Assembly: GCA_964591175.1 (NCBI GenBank)
Contig: CAZQAF010000059.1
Coordinates: 1 to 22,058, forward strand
Source of the DNA: UBA11574 sp964591175
GTDB taxonomy: Bacteria; Desulfobacterota; Desulfobacteria; Desulfobacterales; UBA11574
Length of the DNA: 22,058 bases
Reading direction: 5' to 3'
Position 1 is the stretch's first letter; each line of letters begins with the position of its first letter. Below the pieces are notes generated by a model that saw only the letters and a list, made by a program, of their open reading frames with translations, did no database searches and was not told the origin of the DNA. A program made the translations under genes and the position numbers. Below are positions 21,205-22,058 of the stretch, piece after piece.

Positions 21205-21912
21205 ATGTATCTGGAAGTAACCCATCTCGATGTTTTCTACGGCGACATTCAAGTTTTGTGGGATGTTTCTTTTTTCGTGGAAGAAGGAAAGATTATCGCC
21301 ATTGTCGGATCCAACGGCGCCGGGAAGACGACCCTCATGAAAACGATTTCCGGCATCAAAACACCCAAAAGCGGAGAGGTTCATTTCCAGGGTCAGCGTA
21401 TCGACTCGCTGCCGTCTCATGAGGTGGTGAATCAGGGAATCATCCTTGTGCCCGAAGGCCGAAAACTTTTTTCGGATATGACCATCGAAGAAAACCTGCT
21501 CATGGGCGCCTATCATCGAGGCAAGGACCCGGAAGTAATCTCCAGTCTGAAACGAATGTATTCCCTTTTCCCCATCTTGAACGAGCGTCGCATGCAAAAA
21601 GCCGGCAGTCTCTCCGGCGGCGAACAGCAGATGCTGGCCATCGGCCGCGGACTGATGGGCAATCCCCGGCTCTTTTTGATCGACGAGATGTCACTCGGCC
21701 TCGCGCCGCTTATCGTCGACAATCTGGTCGAAATCGTTGCAACCATCAACAAGCAGGGAACCACCGTCCTGCTGGTCGAACAGGACGTGCAACTGGCTCT
21801 GGAAAATTCCGATTACGCTTACATTCTCGAAACAGGTCGGGTGGTCAAAGAAGGTCCCTCCCGCGAACTTCTGACAGACCCGGAGATCAAGGACATCTAT
21901 CTGGGAATGTAA
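21205..21912 (+). CDS. livF: LivF ABC transporter ATP-binding protein
   Basis: A 235-residue ATPase with every motif intact: Walker A GSNGAGKT (35-42), Q-loop region at VPEGRKLFSDMT (82-93), signature LSGGEQQ (136-142), Walker B LFLIDE (156-161) followed by MSLGLAP, and H-loop-equivalent LLVEQDV. The length and the ending GPSRELLTDPEIKDIYLGM are typical for LivF. The gene starts 11 bases after the livG stop with GAGCGAGGAA upstream and is the last gene of the operon. Confidence 0.92.
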   Translation: MYLEVTHLDVFYGDIQVLWDVSFFVEEGKIIAIVGSNGAGKTTLMKTISGIKTPKSGEVHFQGQRIDSLPSHEVVNQGIILVPEGRKLFSDMTIEENLLMGAYHRGKDPEVISSLKRMYSLFPILNERRMQKAGSLSGGEQQMLAIGRGLMGNPRLFLIDEMSLGLAPLIVDNLVEIVATINKQGTTVLLVEQDVQLALENSDYAYILETGRVVKEGPSRELLTDPEIKDIYLGM

Positions 21913-21933
21913 GACCCTAACTGATCGAAAGTC

Positions 21934-22016
21934 GAGGCTTGCTCGCCTCTGGCTGCGATGCCCAGATCCAAGGCGTCCGAGGGTGAAGCTGTAGTCGTCT
22001 ACCAGCGAACCCTCGG
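21934..22016 (+). other. Structured hairpin region after livF
   Basis: Two stems are visible: GAGGC (21934-21938) with GCCTC (21945-21949), and a long compound hairpin with CCGAGGGT (21977-21984) pairing ACCCTCGG (22009-22016), enclosing GCTG-TAG with CTA-C-CAGC. There is no T-run, so it is not a simple intrinsic terminator. The window then ends in GGGATTTCGCTTCGCTCAA, which shares CGCTTCGCT with the repeat insert near 15375. Nature unknown: a repeat element or structured RNA. Confidence 0.4.
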
Positions 22017-22058
22017 CAACGAAGGAGATCCCCGTGGGCGGGATTTCGCTTCGCTCAA

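Overview
The window looks like chromosomal DNA from an anaerobic, selenoprotein-using Gram-negative bacterium, most likely a Desulfobacterota (deltaproteobacterial, Desulfobacterales-like) lineage. This is an inference from a UGA-containing peroxiredoxin with its own SECIS hairpin, a DUF362/ferredoxin protein, duplicated branched-chain amino acid type ABC transporters and period-7 intergenic repeats. No rRNA, tRNA, phage, transposase or CRISPR is visible. It is a draft assembly: a 100-N gap lies at 4379-4478, flanked on both sides by the same 55 bases.

Region 1-3135 (plus strand): an MFS transporter, then a DUF533/TerB-like protein behind a near-consensus promoter, then a GYF_2-AIM24 (TIGR00266) protein. 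Region 3178-8690 (minus strand, convergent with the first): an AcuC-type deacetylase, the gap, a glutaredoxin-thioredoxin reductase fusion, an EI24/CysZ-like membrane protein, a double-HD (HD-GYP-like) protein and a TerB-family protein whose gene overlaps it. Region 9042-11251 (plus): an exported dienelactone hydrolase-like protein, a selenocysteine peroxiredoxin-like protein read through TGA at 10173-10175, and a SlyD-like FKBP isomerase with a Cys-rich tail.

Region 11428-14541 is a partial Liv-type ABC transporter (binding protein and two permeases, no ATPases) behind a perfect terminator hairpin placed just before its Shine-Dalgarno. A divergent archaemetzincin-like protease (14697-15332) and a convergent DUF362-ferredoxin protein (15693-16766) follow. 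Region 17183-21912 is a complete Liv system (binding protein, LivH, LivM, LivG, LivF), whose ATPases may also serve the first, incomplete set.

The most notable items are: (1) the selenoprotein and its SECIS element; (2) a family of intergenic arrays built from degenerate 7-base units (and one 9-base stretch), folded into long hairpins, carrying small AGCGAAG-type inserts, ending exactly at or inside neighbouring stop codons and probably responsible for the assembly break; (3) an archaemetzincin with altered zinc ligands; and (4) the attenuator-like leader of the first Liv operon.
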